In this document: positions 7,092 to 16,432 of the stretch, one piece after another | How positions within the stretch are numbered: the stretch's first letter is position 1 | Layout: each line of letters starts with the position of its first letter | From: Allopusillimonas lactea | Lineage (GTDB): Bacteria > Pseudomonadota > Gammaproteobacteria > Burkholderiales > Burkholderiaceae_B | Assembly (NCBI RefSeq): GCF_021653995.1 | Contig: NZ_JAJJOZ010000007.1 | Location: forward strand, 210,253 to 274,252 | DNA length: 64,000 nucleotides | Direction of reading: 5' to 3' | Notes under the pieces: generated by a model | What the model saw: the letters and a program-made list of their open reading frames with translations, nothing else | What the model was told of the DNA's origin: nothing | Databases searched by the model: none | Program-made: the position numbers and the translations under genes

Positions 7092-8681
7092 ATGCGTAAC
7101 ATTCGAAAAATCTTCACATGTGCCGCGATGGCGGGCTTGTCGTCCGCCCTTGCGGTGAGCGCGGCCGTAGCTCAGGAACAGCCCAAGCACGGCGGCACGC
7201 TGGTGCTGGGCACTTATCAGGCGCCGCGCCACCTGAACGGTGCGGTGCAGTCGGGCATGGCCACGGCGCTGCCCAGCACCCAGTTGTTTGCCAGCCTGGT
7301 TCGCTTCGACGACAAGTGGAACCCACAGCCTTATCTGGCCGAATCCTGGAAGTGGTCCGAGGATGGCAAAGCGCTGACCGTCAATTTGCGCAAGGATGCG
7401 GTGTTCCACGACGGCAAGCCTGTCACCTCGGCTGACGTGGCGTTCTCCCTCATGGCCATCAAGGCCAATCACCCCTTCCAGACCATGCTTGCGCCTGTGG
7501 AGAAGGTGGAGACGCCTGATCCTTACACCGCGATCATCCGCTTGTCGCAGCCGCATCCGGCCTTGCTGGTGGCCCTGTCGCCAGCCCTGTCGCCCATCCT
7601 GCCCAAGCATATCTACGACGACGGCACCGATCTGAAGGCCAACCCCCGCAACTCCAAAAATGTGGTGGGGTCGGGGCCCTTCAAGCTCAAGGAATTCGTG
7701 CCCGGCAAAGAGGTGGTGCTGGAGCGTTTCGACAAGTTCTTCTTGAAAGGTAAACCTTACCTGGACCGTGTGGTGATCCAGATCAGCCAGGATCAGACGA
7801 CGCTGCTCATCGGCCTGGAGCGCGGCGATCTGCAGATGCTGCCTTTCATGGGCGACCCGACGCAGTTGCGGCGCGCCAAGACGAACAAAGACATCGTCAT
7901 GCTCGACAAGGGCTATGAGGGGATAGGCTCGGAAGGCTGGTTGGCATTGAATACAGCCAAGAAGCCGCTGGATGACAAGCGCGTGCGCCAGGCGATTGCC
8001 TACTCGCTGGACAAGAAGTTCATCATCAAGGCGCTGACGGCGGGCTTTGCCAAGCCGTCCAACGGCCCCATCATCAGCTCCAGCCCCTATGCCTCGGCCG
8101 ATGTGCACATGTATGCGCAAAACCTCGAGAAAGCCAAGCAGTTGCTGGATGAGGCGGGCCTGAAGCCAAATGCCAATGGTGAGCGCTTCAAGATGACGAT
8201 TGACATGCTGCCGGGCACGGACTCGCTGAGCAAGAACGTGGCCGAGTATGCGCGCACACAGCTCAAGAAGATAGGCGTAACTGCCGAACTTCGCACCTCG
8301 GCGGATTTCCCGTCCTGGGCCAAGACGATCGCCAATCATGATTTTGACATGTCCACTGATATTGTCTGGAACTGGGGTGATCCGGTGATCGGGGTGCATC
8401 GCACCTACCTGTCGTCGAACATCCGCAACATCGTCTGGACCAACACACAGTCGTACAAGAACGAGAAGGTGGACGAGCTACTGCACCAGGCTGGCATGGA
8501 AAAAGACCTGGAAAAGCGCAAAGCGCTGTATGCTGAATTTCAGCGCATTGTGACTGACGACGCGCCCATCATCTACATCGCCGAAATGCCTTACCACACG
8601 CTGGTAACCAAGAAAGTAGGCAATCCGCCGACCAGTATCTGGGGGCCGCTGTCGCCGCTGGATGATGTGTACCTGAAATAA
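7092..8681 (+). CDS. ABC peptide/nickel-type substrate-binding protein (SBP_bac_5), copy 2
   Basis: 529 residues from ATG 7092, the same length as copy 1; upstream in-frame ATGs (7029 onward) have no family similarity. The signal peptide (MRNIRKIFTCAAMAG to VAQEQ) is unrelated in sequence to that of copy 1. After it the mature proteins are nearly the same: identical DNA over 926 bases, then scattered differences such as DMLPGTDSLSKN in place of the copy 1 DAAPGSEALAKN segment. It is the copy next to the permease genes (15 bases away), so it is probably the receptor of that transporter, with copy 1 sharing the same permease. The differing C-terminal lobe residues could tune ligand range. Confidence 0.88.
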   Translation: MRNIRKIFTCAAMAGLSSALAVSAAVAQEQPKHGGTLVLGTYQAPRHLNGAVQSGMATALPSTQLFASLVRFDDKWNPQPYLAESWKWSEDGKALTVNLRKDAVFHDGKPVTSADVAFSLMAIKANHPFQTMLAPVEKVETPDPYTAIIRLSQPHPALLVALSPALSPILPKHIYDDGTDLKANPRNSKNVVGSGPFKLKEFVPGKEVVLERFDKFFLKGKPYLDRVVIQISQDQTTLLIGLERGDLQMLPFMGDPTQLRRAKTNKDIVMLDKGYEGIGSEGWLALNTAKKPLDDKRVRQAIAYSLDKKFIIKALTAGFAKPSNGPIISSSPYASADVHMYAQNLEKAKQLLDEAGLKPNANGERFKMTIDMLPGTDSLSKNVAEYARTQLKKIGVTAELRTSADFPSWAKTIANHDFDMSTDIVWNWGDPVIGVHRTYLSSNIRNIVWTNTQSYKNEKVDELLHQAGMEKDLEKRKALYAEFQRIVTDDAPIIYIAEMPYHTLVTKKVGNPPTSIWGPLSPLDDVYLK

Positions 8682-8696
8682 ACCGCGGGGCGACCG

Positions 8697-9665
8697 ATGC
8701 TACAGTATTTGATCAAGAGGCTGACCTATGCGGTGATTCTGCTGCTGGCGGTCCTCACGCTGAATTTCCTGCTGATCCATATTTCACCGGGCGATCCCGT
8801 CGAGACGATTGCCGGCGCCATGGGCGGGATGACCGATGAACTGCGGCAGGAACTGACCCAGAAGTTTGGCCTGGACAAGCCCTTCATCGTCCAGCTTGGC
8901 ATCTATCTCGGCAAAATCGCGCAGGGCGACCTGGGCCAGTCGTACTACTTCAACGCGTCGGTTGCGTCGCTGATCTGGGAGCGTGTGCCAGCCACCCTGT
9001 TGCTGGTGGTGGTGTCAGTGCTGCTGGCGTTCTTTATCGGCACGCTGCTCGGCTCGCTGGCCGCGCGGCGTCCCAACGGCATGCTGTCCCAAGTGGTCAC
9101 GATGCTGTCCATCGTGGGCTATTCGGCCCCCGTGTTCTGGACCGGTATCGTGCTGATCATTCTGTTTGCCTCGGTATGGCCGATCTTTCCCGTATCGGAC
9201 ATGCGGACGGCGGGCATGGATGACGGCGGCTTGGCGGGCGTGCTGGACGTGCTTGAACATATGGTGCTACCAGCCTTCACTTTGGCGTTCGTCTATCTTG
9301 CGCAGTACAGCCGCTTGGCCCGTGCCAGCATGATGGAGGCCTTGTCGGCCGATTACATCCGCACCGCTCGCGCCAAGGGCCTGCCCGAAAGCGTAGTGCT
9401 GTACAAGCATGCCTTGCGCAATGCCGTGCTGCCGGTCGTCACGATGCTGGGCATGCAGTTCGGCAACGTGTTGGCTGGCGCCATTCTGGTCGAAACCGTC
9501 TTCAACTGGCCGGGTCTGGGCCGTCTGGCGTTCGATTCCGTGCTCCGTCGCGATTACCCAACGATGCTGGGCATTCTGTTCTTTGCGTCGATGATGGTCA
9601 TCGTGATGAACCAGCTTACCGATCTTGCCTACCGGATCATTGACCCGAGGATCAAAACATCATGA
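8697..9665 (+). CDS. ABC transporter permease, DppB/GsiC type
   Basis: 322 residues with an N-terminal membrane anchor, a periplasmic stretch starting HISPGDPVETIAG, and a five-helix permease core (binding-protein-dependent transport family). The cytoplasmic coupling loop reads DYIRTARAKGLPESVV near residue 220, which docks on the ATPases. It forms the inner-membrane heterodimer with the next gene, whose ATG overlaps this stop by four bases (ATGA at 9662), indicating translational coupling. The cluster order SBP-B-C-D-F is that of dipeptide, oligopeptide and glutathione importers. Confidence 0.9.
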   Translation: MLQYLIKRLTYAVILLLAVLTLNFLLIHISPGDPVETIAGAMGGMTDELRQELTQKFGLDKPFIVQLGIYLGKIAQGDLGQSYYFNASVASLIWERVPATLLLVVVSVLLAFFIGTLLGSLAARRPNGMLSQVVTMLSIVGYSAPVFWTGIVLIILFASVWPIFPVSDMRTAGMDDGGLAGVLDVLEHMVLPAFTLAFVYLAQYSRLARASMMEALSADYIRTARAKGLPESVVLYKHALRNAVLPVVTMLGMQFGNVLAGAILVETVFNWPGLGRLAFDSVLRRDYPTMLGILFFASMMVIVMNQLTDLAYRIIDPRIKTS

Positions 9666-10609
9666 CACAACCTTCTACCCTTGCTGCGCGGGCGGACGAT
9701 GGTGTCGTCAGCCCGGCGGCACCCGCGGGGCAACAGGCCGTGACGCCCACTGCACCCGCCAAGCCGCCCGGCCAGTGGCGCGAAGCGCTGCGGGTCTTCT
9801 GCCGCAACCCGTCGGCCGTGTTCGGCTTTTTTCTCCTGCTCACAATCGTCTGTATTACCGTGTTCGGCCCTATGCTCATGAACGTTGATCCGTTCGAGAT
9901 GGTCGGGCCGCCCATGGAGGCACCGGGTTCGGAGTTCGGTCTGCTCGGTACAGACTACCTTGGGCGTGACCTGCTCACCGGGCTGGTATACGGCGGCCGC
10001 GCCACCCTGCTGGTAGGTGTGGTGGCAGCGTTCCTTTCCGTATTCATCGGCGTGGTTGTTGGCGCGCTGGCCGGCTACTACGGCGGCTGGGTGGACGAAG
10101 TGCTGATGCGCATCACAGAGTTCTTCCAGGTGCTGCCCACGCTGCTGTTTGCGATGGTGCTGGTAACGCTGTTCTCGCCGACGCTATGGACAATCTCGAT
10201 TGCCATCGGTGTGGTCAGCTGGACCCATACTGCACGCCTCGCGCGCGGGGAGTTCCTTCGCCTGAAGCAGCTTGACTACATTCTCGCGGAGCGCGTCATT
10301 GGCGCTGGCAACGGGCGCATCATATGGCGCGTTATCCTGCCCAATGCAATGGCGCCACTCATTGTTTCCGCCACCCTGTCGATTGGCACGGCGATCCTGT
10401 TCGAAGCCGGCCTGTCCTTTCTCGGGCTCGGCGACCCCAACATGATGAGCTGGGGCCTGATGATCGGCAACAACCGGCCCTATATTTTGGTGGCCTGGTG
10501 GGCAGTTACGCTGCCGGGTGTGGCCATTTTCCTGACCGTACTTGCTGTGAGCCTGATCGGCGACGGCCTGAACGATGCCTTCAATCCACGTCTGCGGGAG
10601 CGCACATGA
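9662..10609 (+). CDS. ABC transporter permease, DppC/GsiD type
   Basis: 315 residues. A cytoplasmic leader of about 40 residues rich in Ala and Pro precedes the first membrane helix (SAVFGFFLLLTIVCITVF). The OppC-like N-terminal segment ends at FGLLGTDYLGRDLLTGLVYGG, a typical DppC motif. The coupling loop DYILAERVIGAGNGRIIWRV appears near residue 205. It pairs with the upstream permease in the inner membrane. Its stop overlaps the ATG of the following ATPase gene (ATGA at 10606), so the four transporter genes are tightly coupled. Confidence 0.9.
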   Translation: MTQPSTLAARADDGVVSPAAPAGQQAVTPTAPAKPPGQWREALRVFCRNPSAVFGFFLLLTIVCITVFGPMLMNVDPFEMVGPPMEAPGSEFGLLGTDYLGRDLLTGLVYGGRATLLVGVVAAFLSVFIGVVVGALAGYYGGWVDEVLMRITEFFQVLPTLLFAMVLVTLFSPTLWTISIAIGVVSWTHTARLARGEFLRLKQLDYILAERVIGAGNGRIIWRVILPNAMAPLIVSATLSIGTAILFEAGLSFLGLGDPNMMSWGLMIGNNRPYILVAWWAVTLPGVAIFLTVLAVSLIGDGLNDAFNPRLRERT

Positions 10610-11634
10610 ACGCACCAGCACATAGCGCAGAAGCGGCCAGTCTCTCGGACGCGGCGCCGCTGCTGGAAGTGAGCGGCCTGAGTGTCGAGATCAGTGGGCG
10701 GTCCGGCACCGCCTACATCCTGAACGACATCAGCTTCGAGGTCGGCCACGGTGAAACCGTGTGCCTGGTGGGTGAGTCGGGCTGCGGCAAAAGCATGACG
10801 GCGCTGGCCATCATGCGCCTTATTCCTGATCCGGGCCGCATCCATTCGGGCTCGGTGAAGCTGCGCGGCACCGATCTCGCCACGATCAGTCTGCAGCAAA
10901 TGCGGCACATACGCGGCAACAAGATCTCAATGATCTTCCAGGAGCCCATGACCGCGCTTAATCCCGTCTACACCGTGGGCGACCAGATCAGCGAACCGCT
11001 GCGCCGGCATCAAGGCCTTAGCCGCGAAGCGGCGCGCGCCAAGACGCTGGAGATTCTGCAATCGGTGGGCATCCCCGCACCGGAGCGCCGAATCGACAAC
11101 TACCCACATGAAATGTCGGGAGGCATGCGCCAGCGCGTGATGATTGCCATGGCGCTGGCCTGTGATCCGGATGTGCTGATTGCCGACGAGCCCACCACTG
11201 CGCTGGACGTTACGGTGCAGGCGCAGATTTTCGATTTGCTGCGTGAACAGCAGGCGCGGCGCGGTACTGCCATTATCATGATTACCCATGATATGGGCGC
11301 GGTATCCGAGATGTCGGATCGCGTCGTGGTGATGTACGGCGGGCGTGTGGTGGAGGAGGGCTTGACCAGCGAGATTCTCGCCGCGCCTCGCCACCCTTAT
11401 ACGCAGGGTTTGATTGCCTGTCTGCCCGAGTTGGACGAAAACCCGACTGATGAGCGACCGGATCTGCCCGAGATTCCGGGCGTCGTGCCGTCGGTATGGA
11501 ATCGCGGCAACGGTTGTCCGTTCGCGGACCGTTGCAGCTACGTCATGGCGCACTGTCGCGAAGCCTTTCCGCCATCCTTCCAGACCGGTCCGACGCAGAA
11601 AGTCGCGTGCTGGCTTTATGGAGAGCAGTCATGA
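10606..11634 (+). CDS. ABC transporter ATP-binding protein, DppD type
   Basis: 342 residues from ATG 10606, which overlaps the permease stop; a longer open frame upstream is out of context. Walker A is GESGCGKS at 56-63, the signature is MSGGMRQRVMIA, and Walker B with its D-loop is LIADEPTTALDVT. The C-terminal oligopeptide-transporter extension carries CPFADRCSYVMAHC; such Cys clusters in DppD-type ATPases can bind an Fe-S cluster. It powers import with the DppF-type partner that follows, again with a four-base ATGA overlap. Confidence 0.9.
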   Translation: MNAPAHSAEAASLSDAAPLLEVSGLSVEISGRSGTAYILNDISFEVGHGETVCLVGESGCGKSMTALAIMRLIPDPGRIHSGSVKLRGTDLATISLQQMRHIRGNKISMIFQEPMTALNPVYTVGDQISEPLRRHQGLSREAARAKTLEILQSVGIPAPERRIDNYPHEMSGGMRQRVMIAMALACDPDVLIADEPTTALDVTVQAQIFDLLREQQARRGTAIIMITHDMGAVSEMSDRVVVMYGGRVVEEGLTSEILAAPRHPYTQGLIACLPELDENPTDERPDLPEIPGVVPSVWNRGNGCPFADRCSYVMAHCREAFPPSFQTGPTQKVACWLYGEQS

Positions 11635-12728
11635 ATCAGAACAATGCACACAGCGCGGCGGTGCTGGATGCGCCGGCGGCGTCGGCGGACACGCCACTGC
11701 TTTCGGTGCGCGACCTGAAGGTGCATTTCGATATTGGCCGTCGCCACGCTGGGGGCGGGCGCGATAAGGTTCATGCGGTTGATGGCGTAAGCTTCGACAT
11801 CCCGCGCGGCCGCGCGCTGGCCATCGTGGGCGAGTCAGGGTCGGGCAAGACGACGACGGCGCTCTCCGTAATGCGGCTGGCGCCTGTCACGTCGGGCAAA
11901 GTCGTGTTCAACGGCGTGGACCTTACCACGATGGAAGGCGAGGCGCTGCGCCGCCAGCGCCGCAATTTTCAGTTGGTCTTCCAGGATCCCTATTCGTCAT
12001 TGAATCCGCGCCAGCGCGCCGGCGAGATCGTGCGCATGCCGCTCATGCTGCTGGGTATGGGTACGCCCGCCGAGCAGCGTGACAAGGTCAGCGAGCTGTT
12101 TCGGCTTGTGGGCCTGCGCGACGACCAGCAAGTGCTGTTTCCGCACCAGTTCTCGGGTGGACAGCGCCAGCGCCTGAATATCGCGCGCGCCCTTGCTACG
12201 GATCCGCAACTGGTGGTGTGCGATGAGCCCGTCTCCGCGCTGGATATCGCCATTCGGGCACAGATCCTCAACCTGCTGCGGCGCATTCAGCGCGAACGCG
12301 GGCAGTCGTTCCTGTTCATCAGCCACGACATGGCGGTGGTCGAGCATATCTGCGACGATATTGCCGTGATGTACCTCGGGCAAATCGTGGAGCAGGCCTC
12401 GCGCAACACCTTTTTCTCGCGGCCGCTTCACCCTTACAGCGTGGCCTTGATGTCGGCAGTGCCGACAGTTACCGGCGGGCGCGAGAAGGCAGCCCGCCGC
12501 ATCAAGCTCAGCGGGGATCCGCCCAGCCCGATCAACCCGCCCAAAGGGTGTCGTTTTGCGGGCCGCTGCCCGGCTGCGCAGCCGCTGTGCGAACAATCGC
12601 CGCCACTGTTGCGCGAAGTGGCACCCGGCCACAAGGTCGCTTGTCACCTCGTCAAGGTCGAGGGAAACCGTATCATTGCGCCGCTCGATGGGCGCATCAC
12701 AACCGAGAATGGGGAGCAATTGGCATGA
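11631..12728 (+). CDS. ABC transporter ATP-binding protein, DppF type
   Basis: 365 residues. Walker A GESGSGKT spans 67-74, the signature reads FSGGQRQRLNIARA, and Walker B is LVVCDEPVSALDI. The C-terminal oligopeptide extension contains CRFAGRCPAAQPLC. It is the second nucleotide-binding subunit of the importer. The first 20 residues (Ala-rich) precede the ABC core LLSVRDLKVHF. The stop overlaps the start of the amidohydrolase gene (ATGA at 12725), so the enzyme is made together with the transporter. Confidence 0.9.
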   Translation: MNQNNAHSAAVLDAPAASADTPLLSVRDLKVHFDIGRRHAGGGRDKVHAVDGVSFDIPRGRALAIVGESGSGKTTTALSVMRLAPVTSGKVVFNGVDLTTMEGEALRRQRRNFQLVFQDPYSSLNPRQRAGEIVRMPLMLLGMGTPAEQRDKVSELFRLVGLRDDQQVLFPHQFSGGQRQRLNIARALATDPQLVVCDEPVSALDIAIRAQILNLLRRIQRERGQSFLFISHDMAVVEHICDDIAVMYLGQIVEQASRNTFFSRPLHPYSVALMSAVPTVTGGREKAARRIKLSGDPPSPINPPKGCRFAGRCPAAQPLCEQSPPLLREVAPGHKVACHLVKVEGNRIIAPLDGRITTENGEQLA

Positions 12729-14389
12729 GTATCGAGGCAGGTCAGCAGGACGTCACCATTTACCGGGCACGCAAGATTCTGACGATGAATCCGGCGCAGC
12801 CCGAAGCCACGCACGTAGCGGTGCGCAACGGTCGTATTCTTGCGGTTGGCACGCAGGAGCAGGTGGGCGTCTGGGGTAGGGGGCGGCATGACGAGCGTTA
12901 TGCTGACAAGGTGCTTATGCCCGGGCTGGTCGAAGGCCACTGTCACCTGCACGAAGGCGTTGTCTGGCTATATGTCTATGTGGGCTTCTACGACCGGCGC
13001 GGTCCGGACGGCAAGATCTGGCCGGGCCTGAAAACCATCGATGCGGTGGTGCAGCGGCTGACCGAAGCGCAGCGCGGCATGGAGCCGGGCAAGCATCTCG
13101 TGGCCTGGGGCTTTGACCCGATCTACTTTGGGTCGGCGCGGATGTCGGTTCAGGATCTGGACAAAGTATCGCGGGAGCGCGCCGTTGTTGTGATGCACGC
13201 CAGCATGCATCTGATGAACGCCAACAGCAAGGCGCTGCAAATGGCCGGCATTGATCGCGATACCGATATCGAAGGCATTTCGCGCTTTCCCAACGGCGAA
13301 CCTACCGGCGAACTGTGCGAGTTCGCCGCCATGTTCCCGGTTACACGCATGATCGGCAACCCGTTCCGCATGCTCGGCCAAAGCGCCGAGTGCCTGACCA
13401 TGTTCGGGCAGGTCGCGCAGGCGGCGGGGGTGACGACGGCAACCGACCTGGTCAATGAGTTGCATGATGACGGGATTGCATCGCTGGCCCGCATCACCAG
13501 CCGCGACGACTATCCACTGCGTATTGTGCCTGCGGCCTCAGGCATGTTGTTTGGCCGCGATGTGCAGGCATGCCTGGACAAGCTGGAGACGCTCAAACAG
13601 AGCAACCATGACAAGATGCAACTGGGCATCGTCAAGCTGGTGGTCGATGGCTCCATACAGGGCTTCACCGCGCGTGTGCTGTGGCCGGGCTACTACAACG
13701 GCGCGCCCAACGGCATCTGGGTCACGTCTCCCAACGATCTGCGCGACATTGTCGAGCAGTATCACCGCGCTGGCATTCAGCTGCACATCCACACCAATGG
13801 CGATGAAGCCACCGAGGTAACGCTGGACGCGATTGAGCGCGCGCTCACACTGCACCCGCGCTTCGATCATCGCCACACGCTGCAGCACTGTCAAATGGCC
13901 TCTCCGGCTCAGTTCCGCCGCATGGCCAAGCTGGGCATGTGCGCGAACCTGTTCGCCAATCACATCTTCTATTGGGGCGACGCGCATATGGAAATGACCA
14001 TGGGCCCGGACCGCGCCAATCGCATGAATGCCTGTGCCACGGCCCAGCGCATGGGGGTGCCGTTCGCGGTGCACTCCGACGCGCCGATTACGCCTATCGG
14101 GCCGCTGTTCACTGCCTGGTGCGCAGTGAACCGGCGTACTGCGTCGGGCCGTGTGCTGGGTGAAAGCGAGCGCATCAGTGTTGCGGACGGCCTGCGGGCC
14201 ATCACCCTGGGTGCGGCGTACACCCTCAGCATGGATGATCGCATCGGCTCGATCGAAATCGGCAAGTTCGCGGATTTCTGTGTGTTGGGCAGCGATCCGA
14301 GCACGGTCGAGCCCGAGGCGCTCAAAGATGTAGTTGTCGACGGCACTATGGTCGGCGGCCACGCATTTGAAGCGCCCGCCCGGCGCTGA
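12725..14389 (+). CDS. YtcJ-like metal-dependent amidohydrolase (amidohydrolase_3)
   Basis: 554 residues of the amidohydrolase superfamily, YtcJ branch. The first metal-binding strand is GHCHLHEG at 71-78. Later metal or catalytic positions are VDGSIQGFTARV, LHIHTNGDEA, HTLQHCQM and HSDAPITPIG. Flanking small beta-sandwich segments lie at the N-terminus (ARKILTMNP) and C-terminus (IGSIEIGKFADFCVLG), as usual. The family hydrolyses C-N bonds in amides or cyclic amides in the cytosol; the substrate cannot be predicted. Coupling to a peptide-type importer and to a G3E GTPase suggests it processes the imported compound and may need help with metal loading. Confidence 0.85.
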   Translation: MSIEAGQQDVTIYRARKILTMNPAQPEATHVAVRNGRILAVGTQEQVGVWGRGRHDERYADKVLMPGLVEGHCHLHEGVVWLYVYVGFYDRRGPDGKIWPGLKTIDAVVQRLTEAQRGMEPGKHLVAWGFDPIYFGSARMSVQDLDKVSRERAVVVMHASMHLMNANSKALQMAGIDRDTDIEGISRFPNGEPTGELCEFAAMFPVTRMIGNPFRMLGQSAECLTMFGQVAQAAGVTTATDLVNELHDDGIASLARITSRDDYPLRIVPAASGMLFGRDVQACLDKLETLKQSNHDKMQLGIVKLVVDGSIQGFTARVLWPGYYNGAPNGIWVTSPNDLRDIVEQYHRAGIQLHIHTNGDEATEVTLDAIERALTLHPRFDHRHTLQHCQMASPAQFRRMAKLGMCANLFANHIFYWGDAHMEMTMGPDRANRMNACATAQRMGVPFAVHSDAPITPIGPLFTAWCAVNRRTASGRVLGESERISVADGLRAITLGAAYTLSMDDRIGSIEIGKFADFCVLGSDPSTVEPEALKDVVVDGTMVGGHAFEAPARR

Positions 14390-14396
14390 GGTTGAC

Positions 14397-15515
14397 ATGG
14401 CGCGCATCCCTCTCGTTGTCTTGGGCGGCTTTCTGGGTGCCGGCAAAACCACACTGCTCAACCATGTGTTGACGCAGTCTGGTGGTGCCCGGGTGGCCGT
14501 GCTTGTCAACGATTTCGGCCCGATCAATGTCGATGCGGCGCTGATCGCCTCGCACGACGGCGATACGTTGAGCCTGACCAACGGTTGTATCTGTTGCTCG
14601 ATGGGGTCGGGTCTTGAAGATGCGCTGATCAAGGTGCTGGGCCGCACGCCGGCGCCTGATCTCATCGTCATCGAGGCCAGCGGCGTATCCGATCCGGGGC
14701 GTATTGCCCAGGTCGGCCTGTCCGACCCCATGCTGCAGCTCGAAGCAGTGGTGGTTATGGTGGATGCGGCACAGGTTATCGAGCAGCTCGATGATCCGCT
14801 GATGGGCGACACGCTTGCCCGCCAGATCAGTGCGGCCAGCCTGCTGGTATTGAACAAGGCCGACTTGGTGGATGAGGACGGCATCGCGCGCGTTCGCGCG
14901 CGGCTTGATGCGCAGTTCGGCAGCCTGCCCTTGCTGCGAGCCAGTTTCGGCCGTGTGCCGCTGGCGCAACTGCTGCAGGCAGCGCAAAATGCGCGGGCTT
15001 CGGGCCCGGGCGAGCATGTGGGGCGCTGCGCGGGGCACGATCATGTGCATGACGAGCACTGCGGCCATGGCGCCGAACACCAGTTCTACGACGAGAGCCA
15101 GTCTGAAAACGGCGGCAGGCATGACCACGGGCACGCGCGTTTGCCCACCCTCGGCCAGAATGCCGCTGATACTGCCGCAGAGCCCGATCATCCTTTTGAG
15201 GGCGGGGTCTGGTCGGCACGAGGCATACTCGATGCCGATCGCCTGACGCACGCGCTCAAAAGCCTGCCGCGCGCCGTCATCCGTGTGAAAGGTTGGGTTG
15301 TCACCGACCGCCATGGCCCGGTCATGGTGCATCTGGCCGGCGGCAGAGTGCGTTTTGAACCCCTGCCCACGGGCGTACTTGAAACCCAGCGCGCCGGCGT
15401 GCTCGAAACGCCCGTCAACGAACTGGTCTACATCGGCCTCAGGGGATTGAACCCACGCGCAGCTGTCGACGCTGCGCTTGCGCCGCTTGTGGTAGGTGTG
15501 ACGAACGGCGCCTGA
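14397..15515 (+). CDS. G3E GTPase, CobW/COG0523 family, with His-rich loop
   Basis: 372 residues from ATG 14397, eight bases after the amidohydrolase stop; the family begins at IPLVVLGGFLGAGKTT. Walker A GFLGAGKT spans 11-18, the metal-binding CxCC motif is C64-I-C66-C67, and the guanine motif is NKAD at 153-156. A region rich in His, Asp and Glu (about 205-255, with HDHVHDEHCGHG and HDHGHA) separates the GTPase from the CobW C-terminal domain. COG0523 proteins are metal chaperones, often for Zn or Co. Position in the operon suggests it supplies metal to the adjacent amidohydrolase or to the M20 amidase. It ends 8 bases before the convergent LysR gene. Confidence 0.87.
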   Translation: MARIPLVVLGGFLGAGKTTLLNHVLTQSGGARVAVLVNDFGPINVDAALIASHDGDTLSLTNGCICCSMGSGLEDALIKVLGRTPAPDLIVIEASGVSDPGRIAQVGLSDPMLQLEAVVVMVDAAQVIEQLDDPLMGDTLARQISAASLLVLNKADLVDEDGIARVRARLDAQFGSLPLLRASFGRVPLAQLLQAAQNARASGPGEHVGRCAGHDHVHDEHCGHGAEHQFYDESQSENGGRHDHGHARLPTLGQNAADTAAEPDHPFEGGVWSARGILDADRLTHALKSLPRAVIRVKGWVVTDRHGPVMVHLAGGRVRFEPLPTGVLETQRAGVLETPVNELVYIGLRGLNPRAAVDAALAPLVVGVTNGA

Positions 15516-15523
15516 GCTTACGG

Positions 15524-16432
15524 TTAAGGTTGGCGTTTAACGCGGCGCATCGGCTCGCGCACCGGCTCGCCCGCTTCGCGCATCAGCAGCTGCTCCATGA
15601 TCTGCGCAGGCGGCGACAATGCCGCCTCGGCCAGTTTCATGATCCCCAGGCGGCGCTTGATGCGTGGCCTGACCAACGGCACGAAAGCCAGGTCGTCCCA
15701 GCCTGGCGGCACGCCCAGCCGCGCCAGCACCGTAACGCCCATATCGCGTGAAAGCATGGCCAGCATTGACATCATGTTCGATACATAGAAAGTCCGGCTC
15801 ATCAGAAAGGCGGCAGCCTTGTGTGCCTCGAGTTGGCGATGGGCCACTGTGCCGATATGCGGCAATGACGCAATCTCCCGCCACGTTACGGACGGACGCC
15901 CGGCTAACGGATGGCTGCGGTGGCACACCAGACCGAACTCGTCTTCAAAGAGCGGGGCGAACGCCAGGCGGCGATCGCCGGTAACGACGCTGCACACGCC
16001 CAGGTCGACCTGGCCCTGCAGCACCATACGCTCCACACCTTCGGAGTTGTCGTCATAGATGTGCAGTCGCACGTCTGGATAGTCATGCCGGAAGATTTCA
16101 ATGATTTGCGGCATCCAGTGCGTGGCAAAGGTGGCGACACTCGCCAGGCGGATCTGGCCGCGCTGGCTGTTTGCGAGGCTGGCCAAGGCGCCGTAGACGT
16201 CATCGGCATGGTCGACAAGCCGTCGCGCCGCATCCAGGCACGTACGCCCGTAGGGGGTGAGCGTAATGGGGTTGCCTCGTTCGAACAATTGCTGCCCCAG
16301 CTCTGATTCCATTTCCTTGATCGCGAGCGAGACCGCCGGCTGCGAACGGTGGGCGCGAACGGCGGCGGCCCGAAAGCTGCCGGTTTCGGCCACATACAGA
16401 AAACAACGGTATTGGTGTATGGAAAGCGACAT
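15524..16432 (-). CDS. LysR-family transcriptional regulator
   Basis: 302 residues. The winged helix-turn-helix lies at about 3-62 (YRCFLYVAETGSFRAAAV, then RSQPAVSLAIKEMESELG), followed by the periplasmic-binding-like effector domain (AARRLVDHADDV onward, RIKRRLGIMKLAEAALSP near the end). It is divergent from the alpha/beta hydrolase gene and, by the usual LysR logic, likely controls that gene and the Bug gene beyond it. The effector is unknown. The intergenic region 16433-16666 holds both promoters. Confidence 0.88.
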   Translation of the reverse strand: MSLSIHQYRCFLYVAETGSFRAAAVRAHRSQPAVSLAIKEMESELGQQLFERGNPITLTPYGRTCLDAARRLVDHADDVYGALASLANSQRGQIRLASVATFATHWMPQIIEIFRHDYPDVRLHIYDDNSEGVERMVLQGQVDLGVCSVVTGDRRLAFAPLFEDEFGLVCHRSHPLAGRPSVTWREIASLPHIGTVAHRQLEAHKAAAFLMSRTFYVSNMMSMLAMLSRDMGVTVLARLGVPPGWDDLAFVPLVRPRIKRRLGIMKLAEAALSPPAQIMEQLLMREAGEPVREPMRRVKRQP

